This document shows, one piece after another, positions 24,616 to 32,313 of a stretch of 36,057 nucleotides of DNA (its first letter is position 1; the number at the start of each line of letters is the position of its first letter). The stretch spans positions 1 through 36,057 of the forward strand of contig JAHJAR010000227.1 of NCBI GenBank assembly GCA_018814045.1. Reading direction: 5' to 3'. Below the pieces are notes generated by a model. The model saw nothing but the letters and a program-made list of their open reading frames with translations. It did not search any database and was not told the origin of the DNA. This DNA comes from Planctomycetota bacterium (GTDB lineage Bacteria > Planctomycetota > Phycisphaerae > UBA1845 > Fen-1342). A program made the position numbers and the translations under genes.

Positions 24616-25737
24616 GTGGCGAACTTCTTTCTCGACAACGAGGACATTCAGTTCCTTTTCAGCCACATAGACGTCAGTGAGCTGGCACGCTTGCAGGAAG
24701 GCGGCTTCGTGCACGCCTCCGCCGACACGTGTGACCATGCCCCCATTAGCGTGGCCGACGCGGTCGACAACTATCGCCGTATCCTCGAGATCGTCGGCGA
24801 TCTGGCCGGGAACACATTCGCGCCGCGGGCCGAACAGGTTGACCGCGAAGGCAACCAACTCAACGAAGACGGCACCGTGACACTACACCCGCTCGTGGCT
24901 GACAACATCCGGCGACTGGCGCAGGCCGACCTGATGGGCTTCACGCTGCCGCATAGGTACGGCGGCCTGAACTGCCCGAACCTGGTCTACTCGATGGCAA
25001 TCGAGATGGTCAGCCGGGCGGACGCCTCGCTGATGAACATCTTCGGGCTCCAGGGCATCGCGGAGACGATCGCGGCGTTCGCCAGCGACGAGATCAAGGA
25101 CGAATACCTGCCGCGTTTCGCGCGGGGCGAGGTAACGGGCGCGATGGTGCTGACCGAGCCGGACGCCGGCAGCGATTTGCAGGCCGTGCGGCTGCGCGCG
25201 ACGCAGAGCGCGGATGGTGATTGGCGGCTGCACGGGGTCAAACGCTTCATCACAAACGGCTGCGGCGAGGTGCTGTTGACTCTGGCCCGCAGCGAGCCGG
25301 AAATGTCGGACGGGCGGGGGCTGAGCCTGTTCATATCGGAGCGGAACGAGCGGATTCGTGTGCGTCACCTGGAGAACAAGCTCGGCATCCACGGATCGCC
25401 GACCTGCGAGCTCGTCTACGACGACGCGCCGGCGCAACTGATCGGCGAGCGGCAGCGCGGCCTGGTGACCTACGTCATGGCCCTGATGAACGGCGCCCGG
25501 GTCGGCATCGCGGCCCAGTCGCTGGGGATCGCCGAGGCCGCCTACCGCGTGGCCCGCACGTATGCGCACACACGCAAGCAGTTCGGCGGCCCGATCGAGC
25601 GCCTCCCGGCGGTGGCCGAGATGGTGATCGATATGAAGATCGAGATCGAGGCCGCCCGGGCCCTGATATACGAGACGTCCCGCGTCTGCGACCTCGAGAA
25701 CACCAACTTGCGCGTGCTCGAATTCGGCGGGGTTTAG
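24616..25737 (+). CDS. Acyl-CoA dehydrogenase, 5' part up to in-frame TAG
   Basis: The first 373 codons of a long acyl-CoA dehydrogenase. The GTG start has GGGAGGT six bases upstream. After a charged N-terminal segment (NFFLDNEDIQFLF) come the helical N-domain, then the beta-domain signature GAMVLTEPDAGSDLQ near 180 and the flavin-contacting RFITNG. The C-terminal helical domain begins with RTYAHTRKQFGGPIERLPAV. It stops at TAG (25735-25737) after VLEFGGV. The next codons in the same frame continue the family sequence, so this is one gene of about 583 codons. On its own this part lacks the catalytic glutamate and could not work. It should oxidise acyl-CoA to enoyl-CoA, or run in reverse, with EtfAB as partner. 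Confidence 0.9.
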   Translation: MANFFLDNEDIQFLFSHIDVSELARLQEGGFVHASADTCDHAPISVADAVDNYRRILEIVGDLAGNTFAPRAEQVDREGNQLNEDGTVTLHPLVADNIRRLAQADLMGFTLPHRYGGLNCPNLVYSMAIEMVSRADASLMNIFGLQGIAETIAAFASDEIKDEYLPRFARGEVTGAMVLTEPDAGSDLQAVRLRATQSADGDWRLHGVKRFITNGCGEVLLTLARSEPEMSDGRGLSLFISERNERIRVRHLENKLGIHGSPTCELVYDDAPAQLIGERQRGLVTYVMALMNGARVGIAAQSLGIAEAAYRVARTYAHTRKQFGGPIERLPAVAEMVIDMKIEIEAARALIYETSRVCDLENTNLRVLEFGGV

Positions 25738-25743
25738 GACACC

Positions 25744-26367
25744 GTGGAAGTCAAGCAGCGCAAGCAACAGGCCCGCGCCCTGAAACGCATGAACGGCATG
25801 CTCACCCCGATGAGCAAGTACTACGCCTCGGAGATGTGCCTGCGCGTGACGAACATGGCCATCCAGGTGCTGGGCGGCTCGGGATACATGAAGGACTACC
25901 CCACCGAGCGCTACGTCCGCGACGCCCGCATCACGACCATCTACGAGGGCACCAGCCAGTTGCAGGTCGTGGCGGCGGTACGCGGTGTTTGCTCGGGGGC
26001 GTTCGAGCGCTATGTGGGCGAGCTCGAGGAGAAGTCCTACAAGGACCCGCTGCTGGCCGACCTGAAGCTGAAGCTGATCAGCGGCAAGGACACGGTTCTG
26101 AAGGCGGTGACCTACGTGAAGGGGCGCGGCACCGACTACATGGATCTCTCCGGCCGACGGTTAGTGGATTCCGCCATTGCGATCATCGTCGGGCACCTGC
26201 TGCTGGGGCAGGCGGCCGCGAACGAGCGCAAGCAGCACGTGGCCCGGCGTTTCATCAGCATGGCCATGCCGCGCGTCCGGCTGGATTGCGAGTACGTGTG
26301 CGCTGGTGACATGGCGCCGCTGGAAGATTACAAGCTCCTGGCCGGCCCCGTCCCGGTTGCCGAATGA
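25744..26367 (+). CDS. Acyl-CoA dehydrogenase, 3' part after in-frame TAG
   Basis: Same reading frame as 24616-25737, continuing directly after the TAG with DTVEVKQRKQQARALKRMNG. It holds LTPMSKYYASEM, the QVLGGSGYMKDYPTERYVRD block and TTIYEGTSQLQ, whose Glu (about residue 444 of the whole) is the catalytic base. An extra C-terminal helical domain follows, as in the 580-600 residue acyl-CoA dehydrogenases of delta-proteobacteria and other anaerobes. A GTG at 25744 is available, but there is no ribosome binding site and no reason for an independent protein. The gene is thus either a fresh nonsense mutant, recoded or misread in the data. Confidence 0.88.
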   Translation: MEVKQRKQQARALKRMNGMLTPMSKYYASEMCLRVTNMAIQVLGGSGYMKDYPTERYVRDARITTIYEGTSQLQVVAAVRGVCSGAFERYVGELEEKSYKDPLLADLKLKLISGKDTVLKAVTYVKGRGTDYMDLSGRRLVDSAIAIIVGHLLLGQAAANERKQHVARRFISMAMPRVRLDCEYVCAGDMAPLEDYKLLAGPVPVAE

Positions 26368-26374
26368 GGTTTGC

Positions 26375-26447
26375 CCGCCGCATGGGCGGCGGCTCGTGCA
26401 AATGCCGGTCTGCCGGCGAGCGAATGCCGACAGTCGGCGGTTGTTTT
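26375..26447 (+). terminator. Three tandem hairpins, the last with a T-rich tail
   Basis: Between the dehydrogenase and ferredoxin genes: CCGCCGC/GCGGCGG at 26375-26392, GCCGG/CCGGC at 26404-26417, and GCCGA/TCGGC at 26426-26438 followed by TTGTTTT. The last resembles an intrinsic terminator. Hairpins two and three share the frame AATGCCG...CGGCG, so they could instead be tandem REP-like repeats. If it terminates, the ferredoxin gene is only partly linked to the etf transcript. Confidence 0.5.
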
Positions 26448-26513
26448 CGCTAGCGCCGCGGCGCCTTCGCGTTGTGCAGACAGCGCTTATCCGCCGCCGC
26501 AGGAGTCATGCAG

Positions 26514-26741
26514 ATGGCCAAGTACAGGATCGAGATCGATCGCGAAACGTGCATCGGCGATGGGGCTTGCACGAACGAAGCCCCCGAAACGCTCGAGATG
26601 GACGATGAGAACATCGCCGTGGTCAAGGACCCGGAAGGCAACTCGGATGAGGAGGTCAAGGCCGCCGCGGAATGCTGTCCCACGGACGCCATCACCCTCT
26701 ACGATACCGAGAGCGGCGAGAAGGTCTGGCCCGAGGACTAG
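26514..26741 (+). CDS. Ferredoxin, single-cluster type
   Basis: A 75-residue acidic ferredoxin. The cluster motif is CIGDGAC (Cys13, Asp16, Cys19) with the distant cysteine in ECCP (Cys55 before Pro56). Asp in the second ligand position is the arrangement known from Pyrococcus-type ferredoxins, able to hold a 4Fe or 3Fe cluster. The ATG at 26514 is chosen because GGAG lies eight bases upstream; another ATG six bases earlier is too close to that site. Its place right after etfBA and the acyl-CoA dehydrogenase suggests that it carries electrons to or from this flavoprotein module. Confidence 0.92.
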   Translation: MAKYRIEIDRETCIGDGACTNEAPETLEMDDENIAVVKDPEGNSDEEVKAAAECCPTDAITLYDTESGEKVWPED

Positions 26742-26801
26742 GGCCCGATCTGGTTGCTGCGGGCCGTGCGGAAGCGCCGCCCGAACATAAGCCACAGACC
26801 C

Positions 26802-26868
26802 ATCGGCCGCGCGGCGGCAGGGGTGCCAGCATGCCCCGGTTGCCCCCGCGCGGCCGATGATGTTATTC
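26802..26868 (+). terminator. Long perfect stem-loop after the ferredoxin gene
   Basis: ATCGGCCGCGCGG at 26802-26814 pairs over all 13 bases with CCGCGCGGCCGAT at 26846-26858. Inside the 31-base loop GGCA/TGCC and GTGC/GCAT can pair further, so nearly the whole 57 bases can fold. TGATGTTATT follows. It is the strongest inverted repeat in the window and is well placed to end the etf-ferredoxin transcript, although the loop is larger than in a standard terminator. Confidence 0.5.
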
Positions 26869-26916
26869 CCCGATCGTCGCCGCACTGCGATTGCGGAAAC
26901 GCGCTGGTACCCTACA

Positions 26917-28038
26917 ATGCCCGCTTGCGCCGCGCCCGAGGCGGCCGGTGTCTTACCCAGGCAAAACCGGATCACCATCGTGTCTGTCGGTTGTGGAATC
27001 GTCGGCTTCGGCGAGATGGCCAAGTGGCACGCGGAGTGCGTGCAGAATCTGGACGGGCTGTCGTTGCACAGCGTGTTCGACATCACACCGGCCTGCCGCG
27101 CGGAAGCGGCCGACCGCTTCGGGTGCCGGCCATACGACAATCTGGCGGCGTTTCTGGACGACGATGACCTGACCCTGGTCATCGTCGCGACCCCCTCGCA
27201 TGCGCACGTGGAGCCATCGCTTGCGGCCCTGCGGGCCGGCAAACATGTTCTGGTGGAGAAGCCCATCGCCCGGACGGAAAGCGAGGCCGAGCAGATGTTT
27301 GCGGCGGCGCAGACCGCCGGTCGCACGCTAATGACGTTCCAGAACCGACGTTACGACTCCGATTTCCTGACCACGCGGCAGGCGGTGGAATCAGGCAAGC
27401 TAGGTCGGATTCACGACATACGCTTCGTGCGCTGGTGTTACAGCCGGATCATCGCGACCTTCGGAGCGCGGGCGTATCGACCCGGGTGGCGCACCGAAGC
27501 GGCGTACGGGGGCGGTACGCTGCTCGATTTCGGAGCGCACTACCTTGATCAGCTTCTGCAACTTGTTCCGGCGCCGGTGGAAAGCGTCTACGGCGAGCTG
27601 CGCGGGCGGCGCTGGACACGCGAGGTGGACGATCAGTTCCTCGTCGTCGTGCGCTTCGCGGACGACCTGACGGCGGTCGTGGAGTTCTCGCTCAGCGCGG
27701 TGCCGAGCGGCGTGGATGTTACCTGGGCGATCAGCGGCGCGCGAGGGGGATATCGTTATGAGAAAGATCAGGGACTTTTGTACTCGCGAAACGAAGACGA
27801 CGAGGAGAGCGTAGACACGATACCTGCTTGCCCGGAGGACTGGCCGGCCCTGTATCGGAATCTCTGTGACGTGGTCAACGCGGCGGCCGAACCGCTCGTG
27901 AAGCCACGGGAGACGTTGCGCCTGATGCGGGTTCTGGACGCCGCCCGACGGTCGGCGGAGACCCGACAAGTGGTCGCGGTGGATGATGTTTACGCTCCCG
28001 ATCGGTGCGCGCCCGGGAGCTGTCAGAAAAGGAACTAA
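26917..28038 (+). CDS. Gfo/Idh/MocA family NAD(P)-dependent oxidoreductase
   Basis: About 373 residues. The Rossmann motif is ITIVSVGCGIVGFGEMAKWH, the sugar-dehydrogenase motif is VLVEKPIA (Lys near 115), and the C-terminal alpha/beta domain carries GGGTLLDFGAHYLDQLLQL with the conserved His. Members oxidise or reduce sugars, inositols or related alcohols with NAD(P); the substrate cannot be told here. I chose the ATG at 26917 because a GTG at 26980 would remove most of the first beta strand, but neither has a good ribosome binding site. The stop overlaps the yidC start as TAATG, which is unusual for yidC, and an inositol-monophosphatase-family gene lies just beyond. Confidence 0.85.
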   Translation: MPACAAPEAAGVLPRQNRITIVSVGCGIVGFGEMAKWHAECVQNLDGLSLHSVFDITPACRAEAADRFGCRPYDNLAAFLDDDDLTLVIVATPSHAHVEPSLAALRAGKHVLVEKPIARTESEAEQMFAAAQTAGRTLMTFQNRRYDSDFLTTRQAVESGKLGRIHDIRFVRWCYSRIIATFGARAYRPGWRTEAAYGGGTLLDFGAHYLDQLLQLVPAPVESVYGELRGRRWTREVDDQFLVVVRFADDLTAVVEFSLSAVPSGVDVTWAISGARGGYRYEKDQGLLYSRNEDDEESVDTIPACPEDWPALYRNLCDVVNAAAEPLVKPRETLRLMRVLDAARRSAETRQVVAVDDVYAPDRCAPGSCQKRN

Positions 28039-30215
28039 TGGATACACGTCGCCTGATTGTTGCCCTGGTGGCCGCGATGGCCGTCTTTATGGGCTGGCAG
28101 TTGCTCGTGGCCCGGTTCGCACCGCCGCCCCCGCCAACCAGCCAACCGGCGCCCGGGGCAACGGTGCCCGGTCTGCCCCCCGCGCTACAGCAGCCGGGCG
28201 TGGCGCCGCCGGTGACGACCGCGTCGGCGCCGCCGACCACGGGCACCAGTTTCGCATTCACCGCTGGGGTGAGCGCGGAGCCGGTGACGCTGGGCGGCGG
28301 GGCGGACGACGCGCTGAAATTGGTGCTGACTCCCCGTGGTGGGGCGCTTTCGACGATTCTCCTGGTGGCGCGGGACACGCGGAAAAACCGCTACACCCAT
28401 CGCGCCGAAGCCAGAAGCAACGATCCATACGAGCTGCTCGCGCCGGTCGAATCCGCGGCCGGCCCGCGCGGTTCCTACGTAACGCATCAGATCTGGATCA
28501 CGGAGCGCAATCACGAAGCACGCCGCCTTGATGGCCTGCTGTGGGAGGTCGTCCCGGACGAAACGACGAGTCACAAGGCCACCTTTCAGACAACGCTGCG
28601 GGCAACCGATGGCGCGGCGGAGCTGCTGCGGCTGACCAAGACGTACGAACTCCGCCCGGACCAGCCGGTGTTTGAGGTCGGGTTGCGGGTGGAGAACCTC
28701 AGTCCGCAGCCGTTGACCGTCACGCTGGAGCAGGACGGCCCGATCGGTATCTGCAAAGAGCACTTGCAGTACGACATGCGCCGTCTGCTGACCGCCCGCC
28801 GCGGAGCTGACAAGATGGAGCTCGGGGGCCAGGTGCAGCGTGCCAACCTGGCCAAAGCGACGCGGTCAGGGGAATATCAGCCGCTCGCCTCAGCTTCAGA
28901 CGAGGCCCCGTTTGCCTGGACGGCGCTGTCCAACAAATTCTTCGCCGTGTTCACACGACCGCTGCCGACCGCCGGCGCGCAGGTGGACTACATCGCCGCA
29001 GTGAAGGGGCTGGTTGTGGATCCGCAGCGCGATGACAACCCGGGCGACCTGCTGGCCCGCCTCATCTCCACACCACTGACACTCGCTCCCGGCACGGCGG
29101 TTCAGACGCGTTACGAGGTCTACGCCGGGGCGAAGGACCCAGACGCGCTTGGAAAGGTCTCCCCGGCGTACGTGGATGAGACGCAACTCGGCTACGGTCT
29201 GGCGCAGTCGGCGGACATTCGCTGCTGCACGTTTCAACCGCTGCCGCAACTCATGGTCGGGCTGCTGCACGGGATCCACTACGTCGTTCGCAACTATGGC
29301 CTGGCCATCATCGTGCTGGTGCTGATCATCCGTACGCTCTTGCACCCCCTGACGGTCTTTCAGCAGAAGTCGATGTACCGCATGCAGGACGCGATGGCCC
29401 GCGTGAAGCCCAAGCTGGACGCGCTCAAGGAGAAGTACGCCAACGACAAGGTGCATCTGAACCAGGAGACAATGAAGCTCTGGGCCGAAGAAAACGTCAA
29501 TCCCGCCGCCTCGATGTTCTCCATGATCCCGCTCTTCATCCAGATGCCGATCCTGGTGGCTTTATGGACCGGGCTCAACACCGATATTCAGTTGCGGCAC
29601 GCGCCTTTCGACGGCTGGTGGATCGACGATTTGTCCGCGCCGGACGCGTTGATCACGTTTGCCGGCGATGGCCTGACGATCCCGATCCTGGCCTGGATTC
29701 CGCTGGTCGGGCGTATGTTCCAGCACATCTCGTCGCTCAACCTGTTGCCGATCCTGATGGGGGTCAGCATGTGGCTGCAGCAGAAGTACATGCCCAAGCC
29801 CGGGCAGCAGGCCAAGCAGGAGGCGACCCAGAAACGGCACGAGGAAGAACGCCGGTCGAAGAAAGGGGGAAAGGGGCTGACGCCGGCTGAGCAGCTCCGG
29901 CAACAGCGCATGATAGCCTACATGATGAGCATCCTCTTCCAGCTCATGTTCTACTACATGCCCGCCGGCCTGAACCTCTATTGGATGTCCACCAACGTCT
30001 TCGGCATCGGCGAATCCCTGATAATCCGCAAACAGCTCAAGGAAGAAAAGGAGCGGGCCGCGCGCGAAGGTCCCAAGTCCGGCAGGACGAAGAAACCGGG
30101 CTTGATAAGTCGCTTGCTCAAACACGTGGCCGAGCAGGCCGAGCAAGTCCAGAAGCGGGCTGACAACCTCACCGAACATGGTCCAACTCGTGGGCCGCGG
30201 AAGAAGAAGGACTGA
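28038..30215 (+). CDS. yidC: Membrane protein insertase YidC
   Basis: A 725-residue YidC/Oxa1/Alb3 insertase, which helps membrane proteins enter and fold in the inner membrane. It has an N-terminal span (residues 5-24), a Pro-rich tether and a large periplasmic domain (about 70-380). The insertase core follows with spans near 415-437, 491-512, 555-580 and 624-655. The groove arginine is in LVLIIRTLLHPLT. LFIQMPILVALW and YYMPAGLNLYW are conserved core motifs. A long Lys/Glu-rich cytoplasmic loop (about 585-622) and a basic tail ending RGPRKKKD may contact ribosomes. The start is at 28038, with AAAGGA upstream and one base shared with the preceding stop. None of the usual partners (rpmH, rnpA, yidD, jag, mnmE) is adjacent. 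Confidence 0.96.
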   Translation: MDTRRLIVALVAAMAVFMGWQLLVARFAPPPPPTSQPAPGATVPGLPPALQQPGVAPPVTTASAPPTTGTSFAFTAGVSAEPVTLGGGADDALKLVLTPRGGALSTILLVARDTRKNRYTHRAEARSNDPYELLAPVESAAGPRGSYVTHQIWITERNHEARRLDGLLWEVVPDETTSHKATFQTTLRATDGAAELLRLTKTYELRPDQPVFEVGLRVENLSPQPLTVTLEQDGPIGICKEHLQYDMRRLLTARRGADKMELGGQVQRANLAKATRSGEYQPLASASDEAPFAWTALSNKFFAVFTRPLPTAGAQVDYIAAVKGLVVDPQRDDNPGDLLARLISTPLTLAPGTAVQTRYEVYAGAKDPDALGKVSPAYVDETQLGYGLAQSADIRCCTFQPLPQLMVGLLHGIHYVVRNYGLAIIVLVLIIRTLLHPLTVFQQKSMYRMQDAMARVKPKLDALKEKYANDKVHLNQETMKLWAEENVNPAASMFSMIPLFIQMPILVALWTGLNTDIQLRHAPFDGWWIDDLSAPDALITFAGDGLTIPILAWIPLVGRMFQHISSLNLLPILMGVSMWLQQKYMPKPGQQAKQEATQKRHEEERRSKKGGKGLTPAEQLRQQRMIAYMMSILFQLMFYYMPAGLNLYWMSTNVFGIGESLIIRKQLKEEKERAAREGPKSGRTKKPGLISRLLKHVAEQAEQVQKRADNLTEHGPTRGPRKKKD

Positions 30216-30223
30216 ACCGGACC

Positions 30224-31072
30224 ATGGCCGGCCGCACAGGATTGAATCCGGCCAATGTCGGTACGGCGCGCGCCTTGCGCATGCTGGCCGAGACCGCGGC
30301 TCGGGCCGGAGCCCGTCTGGCCCGCCAACGGTTTGGTGCGGTGCACGCCGTGCGTTGGAAGGCCGACCGCAGCGAAGTCACCGAGGTCGACGAAGCCGCA
30401 CAGCGCGCCGTGATCACCTGCATTCAAGCCGCGCGCCCGGCCGATGCGTTCATCTGCGAAGAAACGCAGCCGGAAGGCGACACTCGCGCTCCAGCTCCAT
30501 CGGACGCGACACTCTGCTGGGTCATCGACCCGCTGGATGGAACCCGCAACTACGTGCGCGGCCTGCCGCACTATGCCTGCTCAGTCGCCGCCATGCTGGG
30601 TGGCTTCCCCATCGTGGGGGCCATCTGTGATGCGGTGCACGACGTCATGTACTCGGGCAGCCAGGCTGAGGGGGCGTTCCTCGACGGTACCACGCTCAGG
30701 GCGGAAGCCCGCGGGCCCGCGCCCCCGGCGGATCGGCCGCGCACGCCGATCGTCGCGATTCCGAGCACGCGTCACGGCCGCGCCTTCGAGATCGTACACG
30801 ACTGGGTGGACCGGATGATCGTGCGCAACTTCGGCTCGGCGGCGCTGCACCTGGCGCTGGTGGCGGCGGGCCAGCTAGACGCCGCCCTGGCCACCAATTG
30901 CAAGCTATGGGACTTGGCCGCGGGATGGGTGCTGGTGACGGGAGCCGGTGGGCGCATGTCAAGCCCGGATGGCGCCCCGCTGTTCCCGCTTGATGTCGCG
31001 CGCTACGCCGGGGAAGACCTACCCTCGCTGGCCGCCAAGGCCGAGCTGCACGCCGGGCTGATTCACCCGTAG
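30224..31072 (+). CDS. Inositol monophosphatase family phosphatase
   Basis: A 282-residue Mg-dependent phosphatase of the IMPase superfamily (SuhB, HisN, CysQ and relatives). Metal ligands are visible in ICEET (Glu79/Glu80), WVIDPLDGT (Asp102, Asp105) and KLWDLAAG (Asp near 229). It would dephosphorylate inositol phosphate, histidinol phosphate, 3'-phosphoadenosine phosphate or a similar compound. The sequence does not decide which. It lies eight bases after yidC and probably shares its transcript. The ATG has no close ribosome binding site, so translation may depend on coupling. Confidence 0.9.
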   Translation: MAGRTGLNPANVGTARALRMLAETAARAGARLARQRFGAVHAVRWKADRSEVTEVDEAAQRAVITCIQAARPADAFICEETQPEGDTRAPAPSDATLCWVIDPLDGTRNYVRGLPHYACSVAAMLGGFPIVGAICDAVHDVMYSGSQAEGAFLDGTTLRAEARGPAPPADRPRTPIVAIPSTRHGRAFEIVHDWVDRMIVRNFGSAALHLALVAAGQLDAALATNCKLWDLAAGWVLVTGAGGRMSSPDGAPLFPLDVARYAGEDLPSLAAKAELHAGLIHP

Positions 31073-31106
31073 CGTCGCGGGGGAGTCCCACCGGGCGCAG
31101 CGCCGG

Positions 31107-31526
31107 TCATTCTCCGATGATCTTGACAAGCACTCGCTTGCGGCGGCGGCCGTCAAACTCGCCGTAGAAGATCTGCTCCCACGGTCCGAAATCGAGCTTG
31201 CCGCCGGTGATCGCGACGATGACCTCACGCCCCATGACCTGGCGTTTCAGATGCGCGTCGGCGTTGTCCTCGCCGGTACGGTTGTGCAGGTATTGCGATA
31301 CGGGCTCATGCGGTGCCAGCTTCTCAAGCCACTTCTCGTAGTCCTGGTGCAGCCCGGACTCGTCGTCGTTGATGAACACGCTAGCCGTGATGTGCATGGC
31401 ATTAACCAGCACCAACCCCTCCCTCACGCCACTCTCGCGCACCGCCGCGTCCACATCGGGAGTGATGTTGATGAGACCGCGCCGGGACGGTACTTCGAAC
31501 CACAGTTCTCTGCGGTGTGACTTCAT
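31107..31526 (-). CDS. YjbQ/UPF0047 family protein (second copy)
   Basis: A 139-residue YjbQ-family protein from the ATG at 31526, which has GGAG seven bases upstream. Conserved blocks are [44 protein letters not shown] and [18 protein letters not shown]. It belongs to a different branch from the copy at 21828: HITASVF in place of HTSASLT, and NADAHLK in place of DMPAHIK. It converges on the inositol-monophosphatase gene, with a 34-base gap. Confidence 0.92.
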   Translation of the reverse strand: MKSHRRELWFEVPSRRGLINITPDVDAAVRESGVREGLVLVNAMHITASVFINDDESGLHQDYEKWLEKLAPHEPVSQYLHNRTGEDNADAHLKRQVMGREVIVAITGGKLDFGPWEQIFYGEFDGRRRKRVLVKIIGE

Positions 31527-31617
31527 GCGCCTGCTCCGGGAAAAACGGACAAAAACAGGGATAATACAATTCGTGAACGTTCCCCCGCGAACGCGCGCCA
31601 CTCGCCAGTAGTCGTGT

Positions 31618-32229
31618 CTATGGCCGCTTCTTCTTGAGGTACTCCGACCAGTGGATCGACCCGTCGTCTTCTTCGGAGTAGATAGCTCCGTCTTTGTACA
31701 GCGCGTTGCCCCGAAATCGAAACGTGTCTACATAATGCTCCATGTAGCGGATACGCAGGACCAGATCGCCTCGGACGACCATGCACATCGCCTGTACCGG
31801 TGCGCCGGAGACACTGTCCACCTTCGGGGCGTTCTCGTTGCTGGAGTAGCCCCAGTCGATCAGATGGTAGAGCATGATGGCATTGTCGGCCACGGCGAGC
31901 ATCGGCCGCAGATGCATGACCAAGTGCGATCGCTCGCCATCGAGCTGCTCGACCGCGCCGCGCTCCGACAGGATTTCCAACCGCAGTGCGGCGCGGCCTT
32001 CGACCAGTTCGAGTTCGATCTTGAGGTGCGTGGGATACACGCCGTGCTCAATCGTCTCGAACTTGGTCACCGTGCCCTCCTCCAGGGGCTTGCATTTCAC
32101 GAGGAAGAACGTCCCTTCGCCGGACCATTCTCCAACCGGGATCTCGGCCCGCGTGGGCAGCGTCGCGCAGCCGGAACACGCCAACAACAGGCCGAACGCG
32201 CCCAGGCAGCCCCAAGCTCGCAGTGTCAT
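31618..32229 (-). CDS. Putative lipoprotein of unknown function
   Basis: About 203 residues. I chose the second ATG (32229), because GGAG lies seven bases before it while the first overlaps that site. The signal peptide ends LLLACSGC, followed by [18 protein letters not shown]. The mature domain is beta-rich with many charged residues ([23 protein letters not shown]) and ends in a basic EYLKKKRP. The GEWSGEGTF opening resembles the first strand of lipocalin-like lipoproteins, but this is only a hint. It lies about 90 bases upstream of the YjbQ gene on the same strand. Confidence 0.8.
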   Translation of the reverse strand: MTLRAWGCLGAFGLLLACSGCATLPTRAEIPVGEWSGEGTFFLVKCKPLEEGTVTKFETIEHGVYPTHLKIELELVEGRAALRLEILSERGAVEQLDGERSHLVMHLRPMLAVADNAIMLYHLIDWGYSSNENAPKVDSVSGAPVQAMCMVVRGDLVLRIRYMEHYVDTFRFRGNALYKDGAIYSEEDDGSIHWSEYLKKKRP

Positions 32230-32313
32230 TTCCATTCTCCTTGCGATTCACACCGCCGCGCGAGATCTGATGCAATCTCGGCGAATGCGTCCACTTTGCA
32301 CCCGTGCTGATGC

